Below are positions 25,766 through 33,592 of a stretch of 64,000 bases of DNA, one piece after another. The translations under genes and the position numbers were made by a program. How positions within the stretch are numbered: the first letter of the stretch is position 1; the number at the start of each line of letters is the position of its first letter. Origin of the DNA: Brevibacterium yomogidense (lineage in GTDB: Bacteria; Actinomycetota; Actinomycetes; Actinomycetales; Brevibacteriaceae); contig NZ_JABASY010000001.1 in the NCBI RefSeq assembly GCF_016107685.1, positions 710,187 through 774,186 of the forward strand, written 5' to 3'. The notes under the pieces were generated by a model. That model was given only the letters and a program-made list of their open reading frames with translations, did not search any database and was not told the DNA's origin.

Positions 25766-26680
25766 TCAATACTGACGCTCGAGGTCGATGACCGCTGCGA
25801 GGGGCTCCCCGGCGGCGAACGCCCTGATGTTGTGCTCGACGTGACGCGCCAGATTCGCATTCATGTTCGGCGTGGGATTTGCGACGTGTGGGGTGAGGAG
25901 TGCGTTCGGCAGCGTCCACAGCGGGTGGCCGTCAGGTAGCGGCTCCTGTTCGAAGACGTCCAGGCCCGCCGCAGACAGACGACCTGTCTGCAGGGCGCTC
26001 ACCAGCGCCTCGGTGTCGACCAGGCCGCCACGCGCGATGTTCACGAGAACCCCGTCAGACCCCAGTGCCGCGATCTGGTCCGCGCCGATGAGGTGTCGTG
26101 TGCTCTGCGTCGAAGCCCCCGCGATGATTGCGTCGTCGGCCCGTGCGAGGACGCCATCAAGGTCCGCGGAGGTGTGGGTCGCCACTGCTCCCTCGACCGG
26201 GTTCCCGCTGCGGTTGACCGCGATCGCAGAAGCGCCCAGCGCTTTCAGGAGCGGGATCGTTGCGCGGCCGATCGAACCAGCCCCCACGATGGCGACCGTC
26301 CGGCCGCGCAGCGACCGCACGGCGGACCACGTCTCGTCCTTCAGCCACGTCGAGGCGCGAGCCATGCGTGGGAACAGGCGCAGTGACGCGAGCAGTAGTG
26401 CGACGGCGTGCTCCGCGACATCGTCGGTGTACGCGCCCACGGCGGACGTCCACGTGCGGGAAGAGTCGATCCGTCCGCTCGCGAACCACGCCTCCACCCC
26501 GGCGGACTTCAGCTGCACCCAGCGGATCCGTGCAGGCAGGTCGTCGGGGAAGTCGGTCGGTGTCCCCGTCCACACGAGAGCGTCGGCGTGCGAGAGGGCC
26601 GCGGGTCGGGCACCGGCGGCGTCGATCGCCGCATCGAGTTCCGGGGTGGAAGAGGGCAGCACGGCGATCGAGACAGTCAT
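25766..26680 (-). CDS. D-isomer-specific 2-hydroxyacid dehydrogenase
   Basis: A 304-residue NAD(H)-dependent dehydrogenase. The dinucleotide fold is TVAIVGAGSIGRATIPLLKA near residue 128. The catalytic Arg lies in VLVNIARGGLVDTEAL, the Glu in DVFEQEPLPDGHPLW and the His in LLTPHVANPTPNMN. It probably reduces or oxidises a small 2-oxo/2-hydroxy acid. Its ATG overlaps the stop of the NERD-helicase gene upstream (ATGA), so the two are translated from one message although no functional link is obvious. The family call is secure; the substrate is open. Confidence 0.9.
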   Translation of the reverse strand: MTVSIAVLPSSTPELDAAIDAAGARPAALSHADALVWTGTPTDFPDDLPARIRWVQLKSAGVEAWFASGRIDSSRTWTSAVGAYTDDVAEHAVALLLASLRLFPRMARASTWLKDETWSAVRSLRGRTVAIVGAGSIGRATIPLLKALGASAIAVNRSGNPVEGAVATHTSADLDGVLARADDAIIAGASTQSTRHLIGADQIAALGSDGVLVNIARGGLVDTEALVSALQTGRLSAAGLDVFEQEPLPDGHPLWTLPNALLTPHVANPTPNMNANLARHVEHNIRAFAAGEPLAAVIDLERQY

Positions 26681-28302
26681 GACTTCACCGTAGCGTCACG
26701 GATCGCCGCGATCTCCTCCATGTCGCCCACGACGACCAGCTTCGTCGTCGCCCGGGAGATCCCGGTGTAGAGCATCTTCGGGGCGCGGTCCTGGTCGCGG
26801 ATCCCGTTGACGCACAGGACGACGGCGGGCCGTTCGAGTCCCTTGAAACCCAGGACGTGGCCGTAGAACACGTCCTCCTGCGCGAAGAACTGCTCCCAGT
26901 AGTCGGCGTGGCCGTGCGCGTCGACGGAGTTCTTGTGCTCGGGGTGCCGGCGGCCGGTCGTGAGCAGCGCGATGTCGCCGGGCACCCACCCCTCGTCCAT
27001 GAGGCGTTCGACGGCGTCGTCCGCCGCGTCGACGGAGTCCGACTCGCCGCACTCCACCCATTCGACGTCGAACGCGTGGTCGTTGCGCACGATCGAGGCC
27101 TCCGTCGACAGGTGTGAGAGGACCTCCGCGATCTGCACGGAGTTGCGCAGGTTCTCGTCCAGCTGGAACGGGCTCAGCGAGATGGGGGCGTCGCCTTCGC
27201 GGGGGAACAGCCGCTGCTGCTCGTCGGTGAACGCGTAGAGGGTGCCCTCGACCTGGTTGCGGAGGCACGATTGGACGGCCTCCCACCACAGCGAGGAGAA
27301 GTCCTGGCCCTCGTCGATGACGATCGCGTCGAACAGTTCGCGCCGGGGCCGGTCGTCCGCGCGGCGCTTGAGCTCCGTCGGCAGCCGCACCTCCCAGAAG
27401 TCCGAATCGTCGTCGGCACCTTCTTCCGCTCCCCACGTGAACGCGAGGTCGTGGAAGAGACCCGTGTAGGCCGGGCGCTCCTCGTGCGGCCACTGCGCCA
27501 CCGCGAGCTGCAGGTACCTGCCCAGACCGCGCGAATAGCACATGAGCGCGACCTTCTTCCCCTCCAGCACGAGGGAGCGGGCCTTCATGAGCGCGAGGTG
27601 GGTCTTGCCGGTGCCCGCCCCACCGCTGATCTGCGCCCGAGGGTGGTGCCGGAGGACCCGCAGCAGCCGCTCCTGCTCGATCGCCAGCGAATCCGCGGTG
27701 TCCTCGATCTGCCGCGCGAACAGGGGCACGTTCTCCATCGCCGCGTGCGTCCGCCGCAGGGTGCGGATCGTGGGGTCGATCGGGATGAACGGGGAGTCCA
27801 GGTCCGGGTCGAAGGCCTCCGTGAGCAGCGCGGCGATCCGCTCGCCCAGGACGTCCAGATCTCTGCCGTCGAACAGTCTGTCCCGCGGCGCGTCCGGCAC
27901 GTCCCAGTCGTCGGGCAGGAACGTGTACGGGAGGACCGCGGCGTGCACGACGGGTGTGAACACGACGGACAGCCTGTCCCTGAGGTACTTGTACAGCGTG
28001 TTCTTCCCGATCATCGCCTGTTCGAGCGGTGAGCGCCGCAGCGGGTGGCGGGCGTGGGCGCTGCCCGTGTACCAGCGGCCGTCGTCGATCCCGACGACGC
28101 CGCCCTTCACCTCGAGGACCAGCGCGCCCCGTCCGGGCCACAGGACGAGGACGTCGATCTCCACGTCGCTGCGGTCGTCGGTGAGGCGCTGCCCGTGGAG
28201 GAGGACGACGTCGTCCGGGAGCTGAGCTGTGAGCTTCTCCCACACGACGCGCTCCGCCGGGGACGATGCGAAGTCCGGCTCGTCAAGAATGCAGTGCGGC
28301 AT
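26677..28302 (-). CDS. NERD-domain / UvrD-like helicase fusion protein
   Basis: A 541-residue protein. Residues about 10-135 form a NERD nuclease-related domain, with the Asp/Glu-x-Lys signature spread over DVEIDVLVLWPGRG and LVLEVKGG. From about 215 on it is a superfamily 1 helicase: Walker A GGAGTGKT at 227-234, Walker B FDAIVIDEGQDFSS near 340, and a motif VI-like MLYTGISRATTKLVVVGD near the C-terminus. The ATG at 28302 gives the compact domain start. Likely roles are DNA repair or nucleic-acid processing; some NERD-helicases occur in defence loci, but no other defence genes are near. It overlaps the 2-hydroxyacid dehydrogenase gene. Confidence 0.88.
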   Translation of the reverse strand: MPHCILDEPDFASSPAERVVWEKLTAQLPDDVVLLHGQRLTDDRSDVEIDVLVLWPGRGALVLEVKGGVVGIDDGRWYTGSAHARHPLRRSPLEQAMIGKNTLYKYLRDRLSVVFTPVVHAAVLPYTFLPDDWDVPDAPRDRLFDGRDLDVLGERIAALLTEAFDPDLDSPFIPIDPTIRTLRRTHAAMENVPLFARQIEDTADSLAIEQERLLRVLRHHPRAQISGGAGTGKTHLALMKARSLVLEGKKVALMCYSRGLGRYLQLAVAQWPHEERPAYTGLFHDLAFTWGAEEGADDDSDFWEVRLPTELKRRADDRPRRELFDAIVIDEGQDFSSLWWEAVQSCLRNQVEGTLYAFTDEQQRLFPREGDAPISLSPFQLDENLRNSVQIAEVLSHLSTEASIVRNDHAFDVEWVECGESDSVDAADDAVERLMDEGWVPGDIALLTTGRRHPEHKNSVDAHGHADYWEQFFAQEDVFYGHVLGFKGLERPAVVLCVNGIRDQDRAPKMLYTGISRATTKLVVVGDMEEIAAIRDATVKS

Positions 28303-28516
28303 GACCGAAGCGTAACCGGGCACTGTGCGCAGTGGTCCTCCCACGCCGAACCATCCGATCCGCGATCGGCTCCGAACCCCCCACATGGAACCCCCGAACC
28401 GCCCCCGGCACCACGGTGACGCGCACTCCCGGAGCCGCAGCGACCCGCACTCCCGGCCCCGTCGCGACCCGCGCACCTGGTTCCGCACCCCGCTCCGCAC
28501 CTGGTTCCGCAGCGGG

Positions 28517-30154
28517 ATGCGCCCACAGACCCGGACCCGAGCCTTCGCCTCAGGGCTCGCAGCGACGCTCGTCTTCCTCGGCACCGCGGACGTGCTCGCC
28601 CGCCTGCTGGGGGCCTCGACGTCCCCGCTCACCGCGGTGGGTCTGCTGGTCATCCGCGTGATGCCGACCGATCTCGTGAAGCTCGCCATCTCCCTCTTCG
28701 GGGAGGCGGACAAGCTGGTCCTCGTCCTCTCCGTGGGGCTCGCGGGGCTGGTGATCGGCGGGTTTGCGGGGCTCCTCCTCCGCACCCGGCCCCGGACCGC
28801 ACTGCTCGCCCTCACCGCCGCCGAGGCCGCACTCACCCTCCTCGTCGCCCTCCGCCCCGAATCCGGGGCCGGCGACGTCATCGCCGCGGCGCTGGGTGCT
28901 GTGCTGGGCGCGTTCGCGTTCCTGCTGCTCCTGCGCGCCGGGACCGGTTACCGGTCCGGAGGACACCCGAACTCGCGGGTCCTCCGCACCAGTAACCGGT
29001 CCCCGGAGGATGACGGGCGCGATGGGCGTGGCGGACTCGACGGACGCGACGGACCCGCCGGGCGCGGGGGGAGTGGTGCCCCGACGGGGAGGCGCGGCTT
29101 CTTCACCCTGGCGGGGGCGGCGGTGCTCGTGGGGTCGGTGGGGATCGCGTGCGGGCGGACGATCACCGCAGTGGGCAAGGGCGCGGCGGAAGCGGCCCGT
29201 CGCATCGTGCTCCCGGCGCCGGCGGTGCCCGCACCCGCGGTGCCGGACGGCGCGGAGGTGGGCGTGGACGGGGTCGCGCCCTTCACGACGGCGCAGGAGG
29301 ACCTCTATCGGATCGACACGGCGCTCGTGCCGCCCAGCATCGATCCGGACACGTGGGAGCTGCGGGTCGACGGGCTGGTCGAGGAGCCCTTCACCCTCAC
29401 GTTCGACGACCTGCTGGCGATGCGGCTGGAAGAACACCGCATCACGCTCACCTGCGTGTCCAACCCGGTGGGCGGCGACCTGCTGGGGACGGGCACGTGG
29501 ACCGGCATGCCGATCCGTGAACTGCTGGACCGTGCGGGCGTTCTGCCGGAGGCGGACATGGTGCTGTCGCACTCGATCGACGGGTTCACGGCCTCGACCC
29601 CGCTCGAGGCGATGACGGACGACCGCGCCTCCCTCGTCGCGGTGGGCATGAACGGGGAACCGCTCACGGAGGTGCACGGCTTCCCCGCACGCCTCATCGT
29701 GCCGGGGCTCTACGGGTTCGTGTCCGCGACGAAATGGGTGACGCGGATCGAGGTCACCCGGTTCGACCGGGCGGAGGCGTACTGGACGCAGCGGGGATGG
29801 GACGCGGAGGCGCCGATCCTCGTCGCTTCCCGGATCGACGTGCCGCGGGGGCTGGAGAAGATGAGCGCCGGTGATGTCGTCGTCGCAGGATCGGCGTGGG
29901 CGCAGCAGCACGGGGTGGAGTCCGTGGAGGTGCGGCTGGACGACGGCGACTGGCAGTCCGCGGACGTGGGTGCGGAGGCGAACATCGACTCGTGGCGGCA
30001 GTGGCGCATGACGCTCGCGGACGTGGAGCCCGGCCGGCACTCCGTCACGGTGCGGGCCACCGACCGCAGCGGGACCGTGCAGACGGACGAGCGCCGCGAC
30101 CCCATCCCGAACTCGGCCACAGGCCATCACCGCGTCGAGTTCCGCGTGGAGTGA
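28517..30154 (+). CDS. Molybdopterin-dependent oxidoreductase, sulfite oxidase-like, membrane-anchored
   Basis: About 545 residues from the ATG at 28517. Three or four N-terminal transmembrane helices (first: FASGLAATLVFLGTADVLA) precede a low-complexity linker and another hydrophobic segment GFFTLAGAAVLVGSVGIACG. Then comes a sulfite-oxidase-type Mo-cofactor domain with the molybdenum-ligand Cys in ITLTCVSNPVGGDLL and FPARLIVPGLYGFVSATKWV, and a C-terminal dimerisation domain. The start is uncertain: the frame stays open back to 28325, and the extra Arg/Pro/His-rich codons contain a repeated GCACCTGGTTCCGCA. The linker carries a 64-nt palindromic element (28940-29003). Electron partner and substrate are unknown. 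Confidence 0.88.
   Translation: MRPQTRTRAFASGLAATLVFLGTADVLARLLGASTSPLTAVGLLVIRVMPTDLVKLAISLFGEADKLVLVLSVGLAGLVIGGFAGLLLRTRPRTALLALTAAEAALTLLVALRPESGAGDVIAAALGAVLGAFAFLLLLRAGTGYRSGGHPNSRVLRTSNRSPEDDGRDGRGGLDGRDGPAGRGGSGAPTGRRGFFTLAGAAVLVGSVGIACGRTITAVGKGAAEAARRIVLPAPAVPAPAVPDGAEVGVDGVAPFTTAQEDLYRIDTALVPPSIDPDTWELRVDGLVEEPFTLTFDDLLAMRLEEHRITLTCVSNPVGGDLLGTGTWTGMPIRELLDRAGVLPEADMVLSHSIDGFTASTPLEAMTDDRASLVAVGMNGEPLTEVHGFPARLIVPGLYGFVSATKWVTRIEVTRFDRAEAYWTQRGWDAEAPILVASRIDVPRGLEKMSAGDVVVAGSAWAQQHGVESVEVRLDDGDWQSADVGAEANIDSWRQWRMTLADVEPGRHSVTVRATDRSGTVQTDERRDPIPNSATGHHRVEFRVE
28940..29003 (+). repeat. 64-nt palindromic element, copy A, inside the molybdopterin oxidoreductase gene
   Basis: The 64 bases form a nearly complete stem-loop: GGGACCGGTTACCGGTC at the left pairs with the right arm ending GTAACCGGTCCC, and GGAGGAC pairs with GTCCTCC nearer the loop. 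The left arm is itself palindromic (GGACCGGT, T, ACCGGTCC). It matches copy B at 60697-60760 at 55 of 64 positions with no gaps. It is read in frame as GTGYRSGGHPNSRVLRTSNR plus Ser, in a linker between the membrane part and the catalytic domain. Confidence 0.85.
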
Positions 30155-30225
30155 GGGCGGGACTCCGATAGAGCACTCTCACGCATGTGCGGCCGAGCTG
30201 CGAGTGATCTCTCGGAGAGGTTGCT

Positions 30226-30567
30226 TCAGTCGAACAGGAAGTCGTACAACCACGCACGGACGTCGTGGAGACAGTCCGGAGCCACGGAACCCGTCACCCT
30301 GGTGATTCTTGTTCGTGACACGGTTCGCACTTGTTCGGTCATGGCGAACGAAACAGTAGAGAGCCCCGTCGACCGGCCCCGGACCTGCACGTGATTGAGC
30401 CACCCACGATCGGTGGATGTCACGGGAACAACAGAGACAAGTGCGTCCACGGTTTCCAGCGCATTCTCACTCGAGACGACGATGCACGGACGTCGTCCGC
30501 CCTGCTCTCGCCCCTCTGCCGGGTCAAGGAGGACCCATGCGACAGCGCCGGGGAACAGCGCCGTCAT
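30226..30567 (-). CDS. PemK/MazF-family toxin (mRNA interferase)
   Basis: A 113-residue protein with the PemK/MazF beta-barrel pattern: FPGAVAWVLLDPAEGREQGG, RRPCIVVSSENALETVDALV, SVVPVTSTDRGWLNHVQV and SFAMTEQVRTVSRTRI. Toxins of this family cut mRNA at short sequences. The ATG at 30567 overlaps the antitoxin stop by four bases. I chose it over a longer frame because family proteins begin just before the GAVAWVLLDP strand. It is oriented against its neighbours and forms a self-contained two-gene module. Confidence 0.88.
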   Translation of the reverse strand: MTALFPGAVAWVLLDPAEGREQGGRRPCIVVSSENALETVDALVSVVPVTSTDRGWLNHVQVRGRSTGLSTVSFAMTEQVRTVSRTRITRVTGSVAPDCLHDVRAWLYDFLFD

Positions 30568-30821
30568 CGCGCGGAGTAATCGTCGTGGGGGAGACCGTCG
30601 CCGCTTGTGGTGTCCCATTCAGCGACTTCACGCTCGTACTCCACGAGGAGTGCTGGGTCGGTGGCGTGGATATCCGCTCGTAGTCTGGCAAACCGCTGAT
30701 CCCGTTCTTCGCGCTCAGCCAGTGCCTGCAGATGTTCCCCCAGCGTGCGGCCATAGCTCTCCGCCTGAGCCTTGAGACGGTCGCGGACCGTCGCATCAAC
30801 TTTGATCGTCGTGAGTGTCAT
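30564..30821 (-). CDS. Antitoxin of the PemK/MazF module (ribbon-helix-helix type)
   Basis: An 85-residue acidic protein. The N-terminus TLTTIKVDATVRDRLKAQAE looks like a ribbon-helix-helix DNA-binding strand and helix. The C-terminus, ending WDTTSGDGLPHDDYSAR, is acidic and likely the toxin-neutralising tail. Antitoxin-first order with a 4-base overlap is the standard arrangement. A palindrome across its start codon suggests autoregulation. Confidence 0.83.
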   Translation of the reverse strand: MTLTTIKVDATVRDRLKAQAESYGRTLGEHLQALAEREERDQRFARLRADIHATDPALLVEYEREVAEWDTTSGDGLPHDDYSAR

Positions 30822-30833
30822 ACCAGCAGTATG
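30819..30833. promoter_or_regulatory. Candidate autoregulatory operator of the toxin-antitoxin pair
   Basis: CATAC and GTATG form a perfect inverted repeat separated by five bases (CAGCA), overlapping the antitoxin start codon. Ribbon-helix-helix antitoxins usually bind such short palindromes. The position, so close to the start, is inferred from sequence only. Confidence 0.5.
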
Positions 30834-31032
30834 ACTCGAAGCGGTGGTGGCGTCGAGGCTCGGCCGGCGTCACCGGTTCGAAACTTCCAGAAAGAATCCC
30901 CATCCGACCCATCCACCCCACGGACCGCTCCGAACCAGGGGTACACAGCGGAACATCGCACACCGCGAGACGGTGGCCCACCACAGGACGGTGGACCCAC
31001 CCCACGCCGCTGGACGACGAAGGAGCACGACG

Positions 31033-31770
31033 ATGAAGACAGCAACTGCGGCCAGGACCATGACGACGAGGTCCATGGCGACCCGGGCATTCGCGACCGT
31101 CGGCATCAGCGCGATCGGCCTGCTGGGCCTGAGTGCCTGCGGCGGCTCCATGGACGACGGCGCCGAGGATTCCGGTGCGGAGCAGTCGCAGGAGGCCGGT
31201 GACGGCATGGAGTCCGACGGCGCCTCCGACGACGGCATGGACGACGGCATGGAGACCGAGGAGGGGTCGATGGACATGGACCTCGTGGGCTCCGGCTGTG
31301 AAGCGTATGCGGAGGAGGTGCCGGACGGTGACGGTTCCGTCGAGGGCATGGCACAGGACCCGGTGGCGGTCGCCGCGTCGAACAACCCGATGCTCACGAT
31401 GCTGACGAAGGCGGTGTCCGGTGAGCTCAATCCGGACGTCGACCTCGTCGACACGCTCAACGGCGACGAGTTCACTGTCATCGCACCGACTGATGATGCG
31501 TTCGCGGAGATCCCGGAAGACGATCTGAATGCGCTCGCCGAGGATTCGGAGGCACTCACGGAGGTGCTCACCTACCACGTGATCCCGGGTCAGCTGAGCC
31601 CCGACGAGATCGCCGGTGAGCACGAGACGGTGCAGGGCGACATGGTGACGATCGAGGGTGAGGGCGAGGACATGATGTTCGACGACGCCTCGCTGGTCTG
31701 CGGCGGCGTGGCCACCGCGAACGCGACCGTCTACATGGTCGACGGCGTGATGATGCCCAGCGGCATGTGA
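31033..31770 (+). CDS. Fasciclin-domain lipoprotein (MPT70/MPT83-like)
   Basis: A 245-residue secreted protein. The signal ends with lipobox LSAC ([11 protein letters not shown], Cys about residue 36). A Met/Asp/Gly/Glu-rich spacer of about 55 residues follows, then one fasciclin domain: [58 protein letters not shown], and [13 protein letters not shown] at the end. AAGGAG at 31019-31024 supports the ATG at 31033. It stands next to sigK and rskA. In mycobacteria SigK drives MPT70/MPT83 fasciclin proteins, so it is the likely main target of that sigma factor here. Confidence 0.92.
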   Translation: MKTATAARTMTTRSMATRAFATVGISAIGLLGLSACGGSMDDGAEDSGAEQSQEAGDGMESDGASDDGMDDGMETEEGSMDMDLVGSGCEAYAEEVPDGDGSVEGMAQDPVAVAASNNPMLTMLTKAVSGELNPDVDLVDTLNGDEFTVIAPTDDAFAEIPEDDLNALAEDSEALTEVLTYHVIPGQLSPDEIAGEHETVQGDMVTIEGEGEDMMFDDASLVCGGVATANATVYMVDGVMMPSGM

Positions 31771-31807
31771 CGGTCGGTGCACGACCCCTTCCCCTCTCCA
31801 CAGCCCC

Positions 31808-31846
31808 GGGGCGGTCCGATCGACGACGGTTCGGTCGGGCCGCCCC
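31808..31846. terminator. Hairpin terminator after the fasciclin gene
   Basis: GGGGCGGTCC pairs with GGGCCGCCCC (one G-T pair) around a 19-base loop, 37 bases after the fasciclin stop and upstream of sigK. Confidence 0.6.
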
Positions 31847-31914
31847 GCGGACGTGCCCTCCCTGGGCGGCGAGTCGTCACCGGGATCGGCAAGGCACCAT
31901 GTGATGCTGGTTCC

Positions 31915-32601
31915 ATGACGTCCCCCACGCCCGAGGTCCCGGAGACTTCCGGTGCCGGCGCACCCGGCGAGGGCACCCCTGCTGGCGGTGCCCCGGGTGA
32001 CGGTGTCTCCGACGACGGTGTCTCCCGTGATGGCACCTCTCGTGACGGCGCTGATCCCGACCGCTGCGGGCAGCTGCTGAGTCGGATCCGCGACGGCGAC
32101 GACTCCGCGTTCGAACCCCTCTTCCGCGAATACGGCGGTGTGATGCTCGCGGCGATCGTCCGCATCGTGCGGGACAGGTCGCTGGGCGAAGAGGTGCTGC
32201 AGGAGTGCTTCACGGAGATCTGGAAGCGCGCGACGGCCTTCGACTCCACACGCGGGTCCGGCCGGGGCTGGATCATCACCCTCTGCAGACGACGAGCGAT
32301 CGACTGCGTGCGGTCCGTCCAGTCCCAGCGGGATCGGGATGTGGCGCAGGGAGTCGGACAGTTGGGTGGAGTCGGGGAGCCGGCGGAGGACACGGCGATC
32401 GCGCGGGCGGAGGCGACGCGGACCGCGACGGCGCTGCGCGACCTGGGCGGGGACCAGGCGTCGGCGATCGCGCTCGCCTACTACGAGGACATGTCACACG
32501 CGCAGATCTCGGAAGCGCTCGACGTCCCCCTGGGAACCGTGAAGTCCCGCATCAGGGATGGTATGACGAAGCTCAAGACGATGTTGGAGGGAGGGCGATG
32601 A
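31915..32601 (+). CDS. sigK: ECF RNA polymerase sigma factor, SigK type
   Basis: A 228-residue sigma-70 family protein of the ECF class. After a Gly/Thr/Ser-rich N-terminus of about 45 residues comes region 2 (FEPLFREYGGVMLAAIVRIV, then LGEEVLQECFTEIWKRA) and region 4 with the helix-turn-helix MSHAQISEALDVPLGTVKSR. ATGA overlap with the next gene, a RskA-like anti-sigma factor, and the neighbouring fasciclin lipoprotein point to SigK rather than another ECF group. The ATG at 31915 is the first that keeps the compact N-terminus. Release from RskA by regulated proteolysis is known for the mycobacterial pair and only inferred here. Confidence 0.88.
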   Translation: MTSPTPEVPETSGAGAPGEGTPAGGAPGDGVSDDGVSRDGTSRDGADPDRCGQLLSRIRDGDDSAFEPLFREYGGVMLAAIVRIVRDRSLGEEVLQECFTEIWKRATAFDSTRGSGRGWIITLCRRRAIDCVRSVQSQRDRDVAQGVGQLGGVGEPAEDTAIARAEATRTATALRDLGGDQASAIALAYYEDMSHAQISEALDVPLGTVKSRIRDGMTKLKTMLEGGR

Positions 32602-33491
32602 GCATGGACCGGGCTGACCGCGAGTACCTCGCCGCCGGATTCGCTCTGGGCGGTCTGTCCGATGACGACCTCGCCGCCGCACAGCATCTCCTCGAGTCGG
32701 ACCCGTCCTTCCGTCGCGAGGTCGCCGAGTACGAGGACTCGTTCGCGGGCCTCGCGGAGACCGACGCGCCCCTGACCGTGAGCAAGGACGCCGAGGCCGC
32801 GATCCTCGCGATCCCGCGGACCGAGGGCGGGCAGTCGGCTTCCGGCGGACCCCCGTCGGCTGAGCGCTCGTCGGCCGGCCCTCCGACGACAGAGGCCTCT
32901 GCGGTAGCAAAGGACTCTGAGACCGCAGGGGATTCTGAGGCAGCAAGGCACTCTGAGACAGCAAGGGACTCTGACACGGTGGGGGACCAGCCCGTGTCGC
33001 TCGATGCACTCCGCGCGTCGCGGCGGACGTGGCGCGTGGTCGCCGGTGTGGCCGCTGCGGCAGCGGTCGTCGCGATCGCCGGTCTGGGCGGCGCGCTCCT
33101 CCACGTGGCGGGGGAGCAGCGGGATCTCGATGAATCACTTGCGCAGTCGCAGGAGGAACTGGACCGGACCGAGCGGCTGCTGAGCGCGTCCGATGTCCGC
33201 ACGGACACGGTGGATCTGGGGGACGACGGCCGGATGACGGTCGCCTGGTCCGTCAGCGAACAGGTGTTCCAGGTCCGGCCTCACGGCGCGCCGACCGTGT
33301 CGGAGGATCGTGTCATGCAGCTGTGGCTCATCGACGACAGCGGCGCCCACAGCGTCGGGTTCCTCGCGGAGGAGGCCGTCTACGTCGACGGCTCGGAGTT
33401 CACGGACGGTGCACTCGTGGGAGTCACCGAGGAGCCGGTGGGCGGATCGCCGCAGCCCACCTCGGACCCCCTGGCGGTCGTGGAGCTGTAA
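32598..33491 (+). CDS. rskA: RskA-type anti-sigma-K factor
   Basis: A 297-residue single-pass membrane protein. The cytoplasmic N-terminus (ADREYLAAGFALGGLSDDDL) matches the sigma-binding part of RskA. A transmembrane helix lies near residue 155 (VVAGVAAAAAVVAIAGLGGA). The extracytoplasmic C-terminus has the RskA pattern: GRMTVAWSVSEQVFQV, RVMQLWLIDDSGAHSVGFL, VGVTEEPVGGSPQPT. Between them a Ser/Thr/Ala/Asp-rich spacer is built from an 18-bp tandem repeat (32910-32981), so the protein is longer than usual. It overlaps sigK by four bases. Confidence 0.9.
   Translation: MSMDRADREYLAAGFALGGLSDDDLAAAQHLLESDPSFRREVAEYEDSFAGLAETDAPLTVSKDAEAAILAIPRTEGGQSASGGPPSAERSSAGPPTTEASAVAKDSETAGDSEAARHSETARDSDTVGDQPVSLDALRASRRTWRVVAGVAAAAAVVAIAGLGGALLHVAGEQRDLDESLAQSQEELDRTERLLSASDVRTDTVDLGDDGRMTVAWSVSEQVFQVRPHGAPTVSEDRVMQLWLIDDSGAHSVGFLAEEAVYVDGSEFTDGALVGVTEEPVGGSPQPTSDPLAVVEL
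32910..32981 (+). repeat. Four 18-bp tandem repeats in rskA
   Basis: Four diverged copies of AAGGACTCTGAGACCGCA (32910-32927, 32928-32945, 32946-32963, 32964-32981) encode the unit x-D/H-S-E/D-T/A-A/V. They lie in the spacer before the membrane helix, where length changes should be tolerated. Confidence 0.8.
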
Positions 33492-33494
33492 GAG

Positions 33495-33531
33495 AGGGCG
33501 GGACCGGCGCACGATGCACCGGTCCCGCCCT
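33495..33531. terminator. Hairpin terminator after rskA
   Basis: AGGGCGGGACCGG pairs perfectly with CCGGTCCCGCCCT around an 11-base loop, followed by TCTGATCT. It lies between the convergent rskA and tctA genes. Confidence 0.85.
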
Positions 33532-33592
33532 TCTGATCTCTGTGTCGCCCGTGCGATCGCGGCCCCGCCCAGTCGGCGGGATCAGCCGTCGC

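Noticed and set aside
26677-28302. NERD-helicase as part of an anti-phage defence island
   Set aside because: No other defence gene, integrase or tRNA lies nearby; the neighbours are metabolic.
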